A stretch of DNA of 64,000 nucleotides from Thioclava pacifica DSM 10166 (GTDB lineage: Bacteria; Pseudomonadota; Alphaproteobacteria; Rhodobacterales; Rhodobacteraceae), in the NCBI RefSeq assembly GCF_000714535.1, contig NZ_AUND01000001.1:310001-374000 (forward strand). Reading direction: 5' to 3'. The translations under genes were made by a program, and so were the position numbers. Of this stretch, positions 8,563 through 16,803 are shown one piece after another. The first letter of the stretch is position 1, and each line of letters starts with the position of its first letter. The notes under the pieces are model-generated. The model was not told the origin of the DNA. It made no database searches and saw only the letters and a list, made by a program, of their open reading frames with translations.

Positions 8563-8970
8563 ATGGCGCGTCCGCTTTTTTCCAGTCAGGCTTTGCGCGC
8601 CGTCCTGTTGCACAGTCACAATGTCGCGAATTGCAAGCGGCTCTTGCTGATCGACCCCGTCCATGACCTGCCGGTTGCGCTGCGCAAGATCGACGGGCTC
8701 GATCTGACCAGCGCGCGATATGAAATGCTGGACGGCGCGGTGCTGGACGCGGCAAGCCCCGAGATGATCCTCGCGCCGCTGATGACGCCACGTTTCGATA
8801 TTCTCGATCTCGCGCGCAAGCTCGACGGTCTGGGTTATGGCGGGCCCTTGCGCGCCTACAGCACGCCCCTGCCAAGCACTCAGCTCATTCGCGCTGAATT
8901 GCGCGGAGAGTTCCCGAAACTGGATTTCGATATCTTCGCGGTGCCCGACGGAGGAGACCGCGAGAATTAG
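8563..8970 (+). CDS. hypothetical protein (135 aa)
   Basis: I do not recognise a domain. The protein is mixed alpha/beta in character without signal peptide or membrane helix, and it contains an LLLIDPVHDLPVALRKID segment. Codon use matches the neighbours (G/C at third positions). The preceding 247 bases contain several AT-rich stretches, and its stop overlaps the end of the convergent carbonic-anhydrase-like gene by four bases. These points support a real gene, but no function can be given. Confidence 0.6.
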   Translation: MARPLFSSQALRAVLLHSHNVANCKRLLLIDPVHDLPVALRKIDGLDLTSARYEMLDGAVLDAASPEMILAPLMTPRFDILDLARKLDGLGYGGPLRAYSTPLPSTQLIRAELRGEFPKLDFDIFAVPDGGDREN

Positions 8971-9488
8971 CTGATGACGCGCAAACCCTTGGAGAAGCGC
9001 GCGGCATTCTGCCTGTAATGTTCGGCAGAGGCGAGCAGGCGTTGACGGGCGGCCTCGTCCAGCTCGCGCACGATCTTGCCGGGTGCACCCATCACCAAGC
9101 TGCCATCGGGAATTTCCTTGCCCTCGGTGATCAGCGCACCGGCCCCGATCAGGCAGCCCTTGCCGATCTTCGCGCCATTGAGAACCGTCGCGCCCATCCC
9201 GATCAGCGAGCCGTCCCCGATCACGCAGCCATGCAGCATCGCCTTGTGTCCGATCGTGCAATCCGCGCCGATCACCAGCGGAAACCCCATATCGGTGTGA
9301 CAGACCACGTTCTCCTGCACGTTTGAGCCACGCCCGACGCGGATTTCTTCATTGTCGCCACGCAGGGTGCAACCGAACCAGACCGAGGCGTCCTCTTCCA
9401 GCACCACCTTGCCGATCAGGTTCGCATCGGGCGCGACCCAGGCGCCGGTGCCGATCTGCGGGGCAATTCCGTCGAGCTCATAGATCAT
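8967..9488 (-). CDS. gamma-carbonic anhydrase family hexapeptide-repeat protein
   Basis: This 173-residue left-handed beta-helix protein has repeated [LIV]GxGxxI-type hexapeptides ([20 protein letters not shown]). The three metal-binding histidines of gamma carbonic anhydrases are present in VCHTDMG and IGHKAMLHG. Members hydrate CO2 or act as acyltransferase-like metal proteins of the YrdA/PaaY type. The catalytic loop of Cam is absent, so activity is uncertain. It overlaps gmk by four bases (ATGA) and is the last gene of a yicC-gmk unit. Confidence 0.88.
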   Translation of the reverse strand: MIYELDGIAPQIGTGAWVAPDANLIGKVVLEEDASVWFGCTLRGDNEEIRVGRGSNVQENVVCHTDMGFPLVIGADCTIGHKAMLHGCVIGDGSLIGMGATVLNGAKIGKGCLIGAGALITEGKEIPDGSLVMGAPGKIVRELDEAARQRLLASAEHYRQNAARFSKGLRVIS

Positions 9489-10129
9489 CGGTCGTCAAAC
9501 TCCTTGTTCAGCCCGCGCACGAAGCCGGTCAGCCAGGTCTGGCGGTCGCGACGGACCCTTTCGGCGGTGAGGATGGTGCGCAGGCGTTCCTCGGCCGCAT
9601 CGAGATCGTCATTGACCAGCACGTAGTCATATTCGGACCAATGGCTGATCTCGGCCAGCGATTTCTCCATCCGTCCCCGGATCACCGCGTCGCTGTCCTG
9701 CGCACGCGAGCGGAGCCGTTGTTCGAGCGCGGCAATCGAGGGTGGCAGGATGAAGATCGAGACCACGTCCTTGCCCAGCGAGGAGTTGCGGATCTGCTGA
9801 CCGCCCTGCCAGTCCACGTCGAACAGCGTGTCGCGCCCTTCCGACATCGCGCGTTCGACCGGGCCTTTCGACGTGCCGTAGAAATTGCCGAAGACCTCGG
9901 CATGTTCCAGCATCTCGCCCGCCTCGACCATCGCCTCGAACTCGGCACGGGTCTTGAAGTAATACTCGATCCCGTCGGTTTCGCCCGGACGCGGATCACG
10001 CGTCGTGGCCGAGACCGAGAAGCTCAGCGTCGGATCCCAGTTCATCAGTCGCTTGGCCAGCGTCGATTTGCCAGCGCCCGAGGGAGAGGAGAGGATGATC
10101 AGAAGGCCACGGCGGGCGGTGTCGGGCAT
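9485..10129 (-). CDS. gmk: guanylate kinase
   Basis: This 214-residue enzyme phosphorylates GMP to GDP with ATP in the cytoplasm. The P-loop [10 protein letters not shown] is at about residues 14-23, followed by the GMP-binding region [11 protein letters not shown] and YYF, and the lid region with R-rich helices. Length and motifs match the family. It lies four bases after yicC, an association common in proteobacteria, and overlaps the next gene. Confidence 0.95.
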   Translation of the reverse strand: MPDTARRGLLIILSSPSGAGKSTLAKRLMNWDPTLSFSVSATTRDPRPGETDGIEYYFKTRAEFEAMVEAGEMLEHAEVFGNFYGTSKGPVERAMSEGRDTLFDVDWQGGQQIRNSSLGKDVVSIFILPPSIAALEQRLRSRAQDSDAVIRGRMEKSLAEISHWSEYDYVLVNDDLDAAEERLRTILTAERVRRDRQTWLTGFVRGLNKEFDDR

Positions 10130-10133
10130 CGGC

Positions 10134-11060
10134 TCACTCCACGTTCTGGATCTGCTCGCGCATCTGATCGATCGCGTATTTCAGCGCAAGCCCGATCTGG
10201 GTCAGTGTTGCATCGCCAGATTTCGAGCACAGCGTATTTGCCTCGCGTACGAATTCCTGGGTGAGAAATTCGAACTTGCGGCCCACGGGTCCTGTCTCGG
10301 CCAGTAGCGCGCGGGCGGCGGTGACATGGACGCGCAGCCTGTCGATCTCCTCGGTCACGTCGCTCTTGATCGCGATCAGCGCCAGCTCCTGCACGATGCG
10401 CGGCTCGTCGAGATCGGGAGCGGCCTCGATCACGCGGGTCAGCGCGGCGCGCATCGTTTCGGCAGCCGAGGGTTTGCGCGCGGCCGCGGCAGCTTCCCCG
10501 TGGGCAACCAGATCCTCGATCGTGTCGAGTTGTGCCGCGACCACGGTGCCGATTTCAGCCCCTTCGGCCGCGCGCATTGCCACGAACCGCCCGAGGCCGG
10601 CTTCGATATCGGCAAGGATCGCGCTGCGCAGCGCGTCGGGGTCGCTGACGGGCGGCGCGCCATGTTCGACCACGCCCCGCAACGCCAGCAGGTCGCCCGC
10701 CCGCATCGGCTCGATTGGCAGACCACGGGCGCGGGCGGCATCCTGCACCGCCTCTGCCACAGTGATTGCGGCCTCGAGGCCGGTGGGGTCGATCCGCAGC
10801 GCCTCGACGGCATCGCTATGTGTCAGGCGCAGGCTCAACGAGACATTGCCGCGCGCGACCCGCTCCGAGACGAGTTTGCGCAGCGCAGGTTCGAGCCCGT
10901 CGAGCTCGGGCAGACGCATGCGCAGGTCGAAGCCCTTGCCATTGACCGAACGGATATCCCAGGTCCAGTCATGTCCCGCCGCGGCCCCCTGACCGGAGGC
11001 GAACCCCGTCATCGAGACGGTGCGATGCGGCGCGCGCGGGGCTTCAGTCGCTTTAACCAT
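10134..11060 (-). CDS. yicC: YicC family endoribonuclease
   Basis: This 308-residue protein has the YicC N-terminal domain ([11 protein letters not shown], then [18 protein letters not shown]) and the C-terminal DUF1732 domain (ending [20 protein letters not shown]). E. coli YicC is an RNase that helps degrade the small RNA RyhB. The gene begins the yicC-gmk-carbonic-anhydrase-like unit. The ATG is embedded in a TTAACCAT/TTAA palindrome that I judge a coincidence of the MVK codons. Confidence 0.9.
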   Translation of the reverse strand: MVKATEAPRAPHRTVSMTGFASGQGAAAGHDWTWDIRSVNGKGFDLRMRLPELDGLEPALRKLVSERVARGNVSLSLRLTHSDAVEALRIDPTGLEAAITVAEAVQDAARARGLPIEPMRAGDLLALRGVVEHGAPPVSDPDALRSAILADIEAGLGRFVAMRAAEGAEIGTVVAAQLDTIEDLVAHGEAAAAARKPSAAETMRAALTRVIEAAPDLDEPRIVQELALIAIKSDVTEEIDRLRVHVTAARALLAETGPVGRKFEFLTQEFVREANTLCSKSGDATLTQIGLALKYAIDQMREQIQNVE

Positions 11061-11219
11061 TTAAGAGTTTCTTTCCCCATGTGGCGAAAAAGTGGCGTAT
11101 TAAGAGTTCAGTAATCATTTCGCTCCGACGGTCAACCGAAAGGACCGGCGCATCAGAACGGGCCGGAGCGTTTCCCCCCTTTGTGCAGGCGGGCTGCCCG
11201 CCCCTTCGACAGGTGGATC

Positions 11220-11939
11220 ATGGAACGCGACACCGACAAGACTATTCTCCGGCTTGGCGCTGGCACCGGCCGCCGCGTGGCCAATGAGCTGCGCGCCTAT
11301 TGGGAAGCTTTGCGGGCGGGGCGCCCGATGCCCTCGCGCGCCGAGATCGACCCGCGCGGCATCAACCGGGCGCTGGAGTTTTCCTTCATCCTCGAACGCG
11401 TCGCCCCAGGGATCGCGCGGTTCCGCCTCGCGGGGATGCACCTCAACGACCTGATGGGGATGGAGGTGCGGGGCATGCCGCTGACCTCCTTCTTCACTCC
11501 GGAGGCGCGCAAGGGCGTGGCCGAAATGACGGAGGCGGTTTTTGCGAGCCCCGCCATCGCCGAGGCGCGGCTGAGCGCGGATCGGTCGCTCGGTCGGTCC
11601 GCGTTGTCGGCTCAGCTCCTGATCCTGCCACTGACCTCGGATTTCGGCGATGTAAGCCGGGCGCTTGGGTGTTTTGTGGCCGAGGGCGAGATCGGGCGCA
11701 GCCCGCGCCGCTTCGAGCTGATCCAGAGCCAGACCCATTTGCTTGCGACAAACCGCCCGATCACGCCGGCCCAGCTTGCGCCCGAGCCGCTGCGGCCCGA
11801 GGCGTTACACGCGGCCCCGATGGGCTTTGCCGAGGCGCAGGCGCGCTACGAGCCGCCGCGCAAGACCCCGGCCGAGCATTTCGCGGAGATGACGCCCGAC
11901 GAGCGCCGCGCGATGTTCCGTGTCGTGCGCGAGAGCTGA
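11220..11939 (+). CDS. PAS_5-type PAS domain protein
   Basis: This 239-residue cytoplasmic protein carries a PAS fold of the alphaproteobacterial PAS_5 family in its N-terminal two thirds (LRAYWEALRAGRPMPSRAEI, then FILERVAPGIARFRLAGMHL). Such proteins in Caulobacter and Rhodobacteraceae are linked to motility or stress signalling. There is no output domain, and the C-terminal 60 residues are proline- and charge-rich. I took the ATG at 11220 after AGGTGG rather than an upstream in-frame start that lacks a ribosome binding site. Ligand and partner are unknown. Confidence 0.7.
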   Translation: MERDTDKTILRLGAGTGRRVANELRAYWEALRAGRPMPSRAEIDPRGINRALEFSFILERVAPGIARFRLAGMHLNDLMGMEVRGMPLTSFFTPEARKGVAEMTEAVFASPAIAEARLSADRSLGRSALSAQLLILPLTSDFGDVSRALGCFVAEGEIGRSPRRFELIQSQTHLLATNRPITPAQLAPEPLRPEALHAAPMGFAEAQARYEPPRKTPAEHFAEMTPDERRAMFRVVRES

Positions 11940-11970
11940 GGCGAAGGCGACACCTGCCCGGAACAAGAAA

Positions 11971-11995
11971 AAGCCCCGCCGGATTGGCGGGGCTT
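11971..11995. terminator. bidirectional intrinsic terminator
   Basis: AAGCCCCGCC pairs with GGCGGGGCTT across a 5-base loop. On the minus strand it is followed by CTTTTTCTT, so it mainly ends the Bax-inhibitor-1 transcript. It also lies 31 bases after the convergent PAS gene. Confidence 0.85.
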
Positions 11996-12018
11996 CGTCT
12001 GTTTCGCTTGGCGCGCGA

Positions 12019-12741
12019 TTACTCGCGGTTGCCCAGGAATTGCAGCAGGAACATGAACATGTTCAGGAAGTCCAGGTAGAGCTGAAGCGCGCCGATGATG
12101 GCGGCTTTGCCCATGAAGTCCCGGCCACCGCCAGCGGCGAGCTGGAGGTAGGTGTTCTTGATGTTCTGCGTGTCATAAGCGGTCAGGCCCGCGAAGATCA
12201 GCACGCCGATCACCGAGATCGCGAATGCCATCGCCGAGGAGGCGAGGAAGATGTTCACGATCGAGGCGACGATCAGGCCGATCAGGCCCATCATCAGGAA
12301 GGAGCCCATCGCGCTGAGATTGCGCTTCGTGGTGTAGCCGTAAAGCGAAAGGCCCGCGAAGGCGATTGCGGTCACGAGGAAGGTCTGCGCGATCGATACG
12401 CCGGTATAGACGGCGAAGATGAAGCTGATCGACAGCCCCATCAGTGCGGCATAGCCGAAGAAGACCAGCTGCGCGGTCGCGGTCGACATCTTGTGGATCA
12501 TCGCGCCGAAGGCGAAGACCACCGCGAGAGGCGCGAGCATCACAACCCATTTCAGGCCCGAGCCGAAGATCGCGGCCACCAGAGCCGGGTTCGTACCCAC
12601 GCCGAACGCCACGGCACCCGTCACCAGCATCGCCAGCGACATAAGCCCATAGACCTTGTTCATATGCGTGCGAAGACCCTCGTCAATCGCAGCCTGACGC
12701 GTGCCCACATGGGGGGTCCGCATCGTTTCGAAATCAGCCAT
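12019..12741 (-). CDS. Bax inhibitor-1/YccA family membrane protein
   Basis: This 240-residue protein has seven predicted transmembrane helices and the family signature near the end (FAGLTAYDTQNIK and ALQLYLDFLNMFMFLL). Bacterial homologues such as BsYetJ are pH-sensitive calcium leak channels, and YccA modulates FtsH. The start follows GGAGG; an ATG four codons upstream is less well placed. The gene is monocistronic and ends at a strong hairpin. Confidence 0.9.
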   Translation of the reverse strand: MADFETMRTPHVGTRQAAIDEGLRTHMNKVYGLMSLAMLVTGAVAFGVGTNPALVAAIFGSGLKWVVMLAPLAVVFAFGAMIHKMSTATAQLVFFGYAALMGLSISFIFAVYTGVSIAQTFLVTAIAFAGLSLYGYTTKRNLSAMGSFLMMGLIGLIVASIVNIFLASSAMAFAISVIGVLIFAGLTAYDTQNIKNTYLQLAAGGGRDFMGKAAIIGALQLYLDFLNMFMFLLQFLGNRE

Positions 12742-12876
12742 CAGCACCTCCAACAGTCTTTACCCGGCCGTCCCTCACGCCGGTTTCGGGATCGATATTG
12801 GCATAGCGGACCCTAAATTCAAGATTTGGGATGCATCGAAAACGCACTGTTTCACATTAGTTTCACGCCTTTTGTT

Positions 12877-13104
12877 TCACCGGCCCGCGCGCCAATGGCT
12901 GGGAGCGTCCCAGATGCGGCGGCGGGCTTCCTCTGCCGCCTCGCTTTCGCTGCGCCCGATATCGTCGAGCAGCCGCGCATCGAGCCGGCGCAGAGCCCGC
13001 CGCGAGCGGTGGCTTTCGATCAGGCGCGCAAGCGTCGCGAAAAAGCTGGTCCGACGGGGCGCGCACGCAGCACGACGAGCGTCATTTTGGGTCAGGAAGG
13101 CCAT
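12877..13104 (-). CDS. DUF1127 domain small protein
   Basis: This 75-residue basic protein ends in a DUF1127 region (RALRRLDARLLDDIG followed by SESEAAEEARRRIW). Small DUF1127 proteins in alphaproteobacteria bind RNA or affect phosphate and stress metabolism. The ATG at 13104 follows GGAGG at 8 bases. It is divergent from a LysR gene across 113 bases, which suggests that it may be the LysR target. Confidence 0.8.
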   Translation of the reverse strand: MAFLTQNDARRAACAPRRTSFFATLARLIESHRSRRALRRLDARLLDDIGRSESEAAEEARRRIWDAPSHWRAGR

Positions 13105-13189
13105 CGTTCTATCCTCCATGGCAAATCATCTGTGGTTGAGGATGAGCCAGTTTTCGTTATGATGAAAACGAATGATTGTGCTATTTTGT

Positions 13190-13204
13190 ATCACGAAGCG
13201 TGAT
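13190..13204. promoter_or_regulatory. ATCACG-AAG-CGTGAT palindrome in the lysR leader
   Basis: A perfect inverted repeat lies 13 bases before the lysR start, in the gap between this gene and the divergent DUF1127 gene. It could be an autoregulatory site or overlap a promoter. LysR proteins usually need T-N11-A, which the repeat can supply. Confidence 0.4.
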
Positions 13205-13217
13205 GGTTGGGTGACGG

Positions 13218-14066
13218 ATGCCGCAAAATCTCGATATTGCAGCCTTGCGCGCGGTGCTGACGGTTTCGGACACGGGATCGGTTACCCGTGCCGCGAAGCT
13301 GCTCAATCTGACGCAATCGGCGGTCTCGATGCAGATCCGCCGGCTGGAGGAGAGCCTCGACAAGGTTCTCTTCGATCGGGCCAATCGGAAGATGATGCTG
13401 ACCCGTGACGGGGCGACGCTTCTCGATCATGCCCGTCGAATTTGTGCCGAGAACGATGCGGCGCTGGCGCGATTGCGCGCGGCAGGGGCGGAGGTGAATG
13501 TCCGCTTCGGTCTGCCGCATGATCTGGTGCGTCCGCAGATGCCCGCGCTGCTGCGGGCGCTGTCGCTGCAATGGCCGATGGTGCGTCTGCAGCTCGCCTC
13601 GCGCCGCTCGCTGACCCTGCGCCGGATGTTCGAGGCGGGCGAGTTCGACATGATCCTGACCACCGAGGAGGCGCCGGGCCCCGAAGCCGAGGTTCTGTCC
13701 GAGGATCAGCTGGTCTGGATCGGGGCGCAGGCCGGGCGCGCGGTCCACGAGCGCCCGCTCATGCTGTCGATCGAGGAGGGCTGTGCCTTTCACGGAGCGG
13801 CACTGACCGCGCTGGAGGGGGCGGGGATCGTTTCAAAACCGGCTTTCGACGGGCAATCCGATGAGATGGCGAGCGCCGCAGTCGCGGCCGATATGGGGGT
13901 CGCGGTGCGGCTGTCGCGCGATGTGCCTGCGGGCTGCGTGCCGCTTGGCCCCGAAAGCGGGCTGCCGCCGCTCGGGCGCTCGCGGATCTGTCTCTACGAT
14001 ACGGGGCAGCTCACCGGTGAGCCGGTGGATGGTCTGCGCGCGCTGCTGCGTGAGGCCTACGCCTAG
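13218..14066 (+). CDS. LysR-family transcriptional regulator
   Basis: This 282-residue regulator has an N-terminal winged helix (about residues 4-63: ALRAVLTVSDTGSVTRAAKL, NLTQSAVSMQIRRLEESL) and a C-terminal effector domain starting near residue 92. It is divergent from the DUF1127 gene and its stop overlaps that of the convergent quinone oxidoreductase gene by four bases. The regulated process cannot be told from sequence. Confidence 0.9.
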   Translation: MPQNLDIAALRAVLTVSDTGSVTRAAKLLNLTQSAVSMQIRRLEESLDKVLFDRANRKMMLTRDGATLLDHARRICAENDAALARLRAAGAEVNVRFGLPHDLVRPQMPALLRALSLQWPMVRLQLASRRSLTLRRMFEAGEFDMILTTEEAPGPEAEVLSEDQLVWIGAQAGRAVHERPLMLSIEEGCAFHGAALTALEGAGIVSKPAFDGQSDEMASAAVAADMGVAVRLSRDVPAGCVPLGPESGLPPLGRSRICLYDTGQLTGEPVDGLRALLREAYA

Positions 14067-15025
14067 CCACCGATCTCGATCACCAGCTTGCCGGTCGAGC
14101 GGCGCGCGCGCAGGTCTTCAAGCGCCTCCGCGACACGCTCGAGCGGGTAGGTGCCGCCGATATGCGGGCTGAGGCCGCCTTGCGCGAACCAGTCGAAGAG
14201 CCGTGCCATCGAGCCGGTCAGAAGGCCCGGATCGAGCTTGAGATAGCCGCCCCAGTAAAGCCCATGGATCGCGATATTCTTTACCAGCGCATGATTGAGG
14301 GGCAGCTTTGGCTGGCTGCCGCTGGCAAAGCCGATCACCAGGTAGCGCCCGCCGGGCTTGAGCGCACGAAAGGCGGCTTCGCCCGCCGCGCCACCGATCG
14401 CGTCATAGACCACATCGGCGCCGCCGAGCGCCTTGAGCGCACCCTTGAGATCCTCGGTCTCGCTGTCGACCGTCTCATCGGCCCCGGCCGCACGCGCGAT
14501 CTGAAGTTTCTCGGCTCCGCGCGCGCAGGCGATCACCCGCGCGCCCATCTTCTTCCCGATTTCGACTGCGGTCAGGCCAACGCCACCCGCCGCGCCGAGT
14601 ACCACGAGTGTCTCGCCCGGTTTCAGTCCCGCACGGGCATCAAGCGCGACATGGCTTGTGCCGTAGGCAATCTGGAAGGCGGCCGCCTGGGCGAAACTCA
14701 TCGCTTCGGGCATCGGCGTGCAGCGCTCCTCGGGGAAGTTGCCCGCCTCGGCCAGTCCGCCCTGTCCCGAGAATACCGCGACCCGCGTGCCCGGTGTGAG
14801 CGCTGTGCCCGGACCGGACGCGACCACCTCGCCGGCCAGTTCCATGCCGAGGGTGAAGGGGGCTGCGGGCGTGTCCTGATATTTGCCCTCGATCATGAGC
14901 AGGTCCGCGAAGTTGAGCCCACAGGCGCGGATCGAAACCTGAACCTCGCCGGGGCCGGGGGCAGGCAGGTCGAGCGCGACGATCCGGGGGGCGGTCTTGG
15001 TCTGTGCGATCTGGAAGGCGCGCAT
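14063..15025 (-). CDS. NADPH:quinone oxidoreductase family zinc-independent MDR protein
   Basis: This 320-residue medium-chain dehydrogenase/reductase has a GroES-like N-terminal half (GPGEVQVSIRACGLNFADL) and a Rossmann half with VVLGAAGGVGLTAVEIGKKM. It lacks the zinc-ligand set of alcohol dehydrogenases, matching the quinone reductase/crotonyl reductase-like subgroup. The ATG at 15025 follows GAGGAG. It begins 14 bases after a small upstream reading frame and may be co-transcribed with it. The physiological acceptor is unknown. Confidence 0.85.
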   Translation of the reverse strand: MRAFQIAQTKTAPRIVALDLPAPGPGEVQVSIRACGLNFADLLMIEGKYQDTPAAPFTLGMELAGEVVASGPGTALTPGTRVAVFSGQGGLAEAGNFPEERCTPMPEAMSFAQAAAFQIAYGTSHVALDARAGLKPGETLVVLGAAGGVGLTAVEIGKKMGARVIACARGAEKLQIARAAGADETVDSETEDLKGALKALGGADVVYDAIGGAAGEAAFRALKPGGRYLVIGFASGSQPKLPLNHALVKNIAIHGLYWGGYLKLDPGLLTGSMARLFDWFAQGGLSPHIGGTYPLERVAEALEDLRARRSTGKLVIEIGG

Positions 15026-15039
15026 CGGGATCTCCTCGG

Positions 15040-15267
15040 TCAGCGGCGGGTCATGCGGGTCCGTTGCCCTCCGTGATAGCGGTCGCGCGCGGGCGGGGCC
15101 AGAGCCTCGGTCTCTTCCGCGTCCCACCGCGAGGCGAACAGGGCGGCTCTGCGTACTCGTTCTGGGCGAATCACACAATCGCCCGCCAGTTGCGAGGCGA
15201 TAAAGTTGACGTTGGGTAAGATTGCGTCACGCATCGCATTTTGCAAAACACGCAGAGGGAGAGTCAT
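15040..15267 (-). CDS. small hypothetical protein (75 aa)
   Basis: This frame fills the gap between the quinone oxidoreductase and Xre genes. The product begins MTLPLRVLQNAMRDAILP and has a basic C-terminus. No domain is recognised. Its stop lies 14 bases before the oxidoreductase start on the same strand, and codon use is compatible with coding, but the ribosome binding site (AGGATAGG about 10 bases upstream) is mediocre. It may be a real leader gene of the oxidoreductase operon or a chance frame. Confidence 0.45.
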   Translation of the reverse strand: MTLPLRVLQNAMRDAILPNVNFIASQLAGDCVIRPERVRRAALFASRWDAEETEALAPPARDRYHGGQRTRMTRR

Positions 15268-15287
15268 TTCCGACCTATCCTTTCAGT

Positions 15288-15353
15288 CAAGTCGCCTGTA
15301 AAAACGAGCATTTCGCCTGTCTTTTTGGACAGGTTTGTTTTTTTACCGACTTG
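15288..15353 (+). promoter_or_regulatory. structured leader with terminator-like hairpin upstream of the Xre gene
   Basis: CCTGTC-N6-GACAGG (15316-15333) is followed by TTTGTTTTTTTA, the form of an intrinsic terminator on the plus strand. It lies within a longer-range pair CAAGTCG (15288-15294) / CGACTTG (15347-15353). No plus-strand gene ends here, so it is either an attenuator of the Xre gene or the end of a small RNA. It has not been matched to a known RNA family. Confidence 0.5.
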
Positions 15354-15408
15354 GTCAAACTCAGCGCATGGTAGTTTTTCAGCGTAATTTCGCTTCGAGG
15401 GGTTGAAG

Positions 15409-15774
15409 ATGAAACATCCTGTGGATGTACATGTAGGTAAGAGAATTCGGCACCGTCGCTGGATGATCGGCATGACGCAACAACAGCTCGCCGATCAGGT
15501 TGGCATCAAATTTCAGCAAATCCAGAAATACGAAACCGGTATGAACCGCGTCTCGGCGTCCCGCCTTTGGGACATCGCCGATGCGCTCGAGGTTCCGATC
15601 TCCTTCTTCTTTGAAGGTCTGTCGGAAGATAACGGCGTGACGCAGCCTGAAGTGGCCGGCGACATCCTGTCGGACAAGGAAGCGCTCGCGCTCGTGCGCT
15701 CCTATTACGCCATTCCCGAGGCGCAACGCCGTCGGCTCTTCGAGTTGGCCAAGGTGCTCTCGGACGCGGCCTGA
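15409..15774 (+). CDS. Xre-family HTH regulator (PraR/PhrR-like)
   Basis: This 121-residue regulator has a Cro/C1 helix-turn-helix at about residues 10-65 (TQQQLADQVGIKFQQIQKYE) and an acidic C-terminal tail ending in a short helix. This architecture is widespread in alphaproteobacteria, where PraR and PhrR act in quorum sensing, biofilm and acid response. The ATG follows GAGGGG; a TTG six bases upstream is less likely. The leader contains the unusual hairpin described at 15288. Confidence 0.85.
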   Translation: MKHPVDVHVGKRIRHRRWMIGMTQQQLADQVGIKFQQIQKYETGMNRVSASRLWDIADALEVPISFFFEGLSEDNGVTQPEVAGDILSDKEALALVRSYYAIPEAQRRRLFELAKVLSDAA

Positions 15775-15906
15775 AACGGGTAGGGTAGCCGTTCGCCCGG
15801 GTGGGGACGGATCGGGTGGCTTGACCCGGATAAGGGGGGCGTTTACCGCTCCCCTTATCCATTGCGGGTCCCGCGCGGGCCGCAGCCCAAACTCCCGGAG
15901 CCATCC

Positions 15907-16725
15907 ATGCTTTCCATGAGCCCCACCGAACGCGATGATCTTCTTGCGCTGGCCGGGGAGCTTGGCGATCTGGCGCGGGCCGAGACTCTTGCGCAATTCC
16001 GCCCCGAGGGTGGGATCGGCGCGCAGAACAAGCTCTCCTCTGGCTTCGATCCGGTGACCGAGGCCGATCGCGCCGCCGAGGCCGTGATGCGCGCCCACCT
16101 TGAGGAGCGCCGCCCGCAAGACGGGATTTTCGGCGAGGAATATGGCGTCAAGCACGGCACGAGCGGGCTCACCTGGGTTCTCGACCCGATCGACGGCACG
16201 CGCGGCTTCATGTCGGGCACGCCGACCTGGGGTGTTCTGATCGCGTTATGCACGCAGGAAGCGGATGGCCCCGGTGCGCCGCTTCTGGGCGTCATCGACC
16301 AGCCTTACATCGGCGAGCGGTTCTCAGGCGGCTTTGGCGCGGCGACTGTCTCCGGCCCGCTCGGCCATCGTCCGCTCGCCACCCGTTCGGCGCGCGCTCT
16401 CGACGAGGCCGTCCTCTTCACCACTTTCCCCGAAGTCGGGACCGAGGCCGAGGGCGCGGCCTTCGCGCGGCTCTCGCGGCAGGTCCGTCTCACCCGCTAT
16501 GGGATGGATTGCTATGCCTATGCGCTCGTCGCGGCGGGCCAGATCGACCTCGTGGTGGAGGCGGGGCTTCAGCCCTATGACATCGCGGCCCCGATTGCGG
16601 TGATCGAGGCGGCGGGCGGGATCGTCACCGACTGGCAGGGCCGTCCGGCGCATCGCGGCGGTCAGGTGATCGCGGCGGCCAATCCCGAGATCCACGCCGC
16701 CGCGCTGGAACATCTCGCAACGTGA
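15907..16725 (+). CDS. hisN: inositol monophosphatase family protein, probable histidinol-phosphatase (HisN type)
   Basis: This 272-residue Mg-dependent phosphatase shows the family metal sites DPVTEADR, GEEYG and DPIDGTRGFMSGTP, and the C-terminal YDIAAPIAVIEAAGG. The GTRxF/GTPTWG segment resembles the HisN type of histidinol-phosphatase, which makes histidinol in histidine biosynthesis in actinobacteria and many alphaproteobacteria. The alternatives are inositol-1-phosphatase or CysQ-like activity. I chose the ATG at 15907 with GGAG upstream. No other his gene is nearby. Confidence 0.75.
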   Translation: MLSMSPTERDDLLALAGELGDLARAETLAQFRPEGGIGAQNKLSSGFDPVTEADRAAEAVMRAHLEERRPQDGIFGEEYGVKHGTSGLTWVLDPIDGTRGFMSGTPTWGVLIALCTQEADGPGAPLLGVIDQPYIGERFSGGFGAATVSGPLGHRPLATRSARALDEAVLFTTFPEVGTEAEGAAFARLSRQVRLTRYGMDCYAYALVAAGQIDLVVEAGLQPYDIAAPIAVIEAAGGIVTDWQGRPAHRGGQVIAAANPEIHAAALEHLAT

Positions 16726-16746
16726 TCCGCGTTCCGTCGCGGATGT

Positions 16747-16761
16747 GAACAGAAGTCGAAC
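16747..16761. promoter_or_regulatory. LexA (SOS) box upstream of uvrD
   Basis: GAAC-N7-GAAC is the reverse complement of the alphaproteobacterial LexA site GTTC-N7-GTTC. It lies 43 bases before the helicase start in the 78-base gap after hisN. This makes the helicase gene a likely SOS regulon member. Confidence 0.75.
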
Positions 16762-16803
16762 ATGGCTCTTTTCCTCAAGGGGCGAAGCGGGTAGATTGCC
16801 GCC

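Noticed and set aside
11053-11060. TTAACCAT, a CtrA-like half-site at the yicC start
   Set aside because: The bases are fixed by the start and the Val-Lys codons of yicC, and no second half-site at the right spacing was found.
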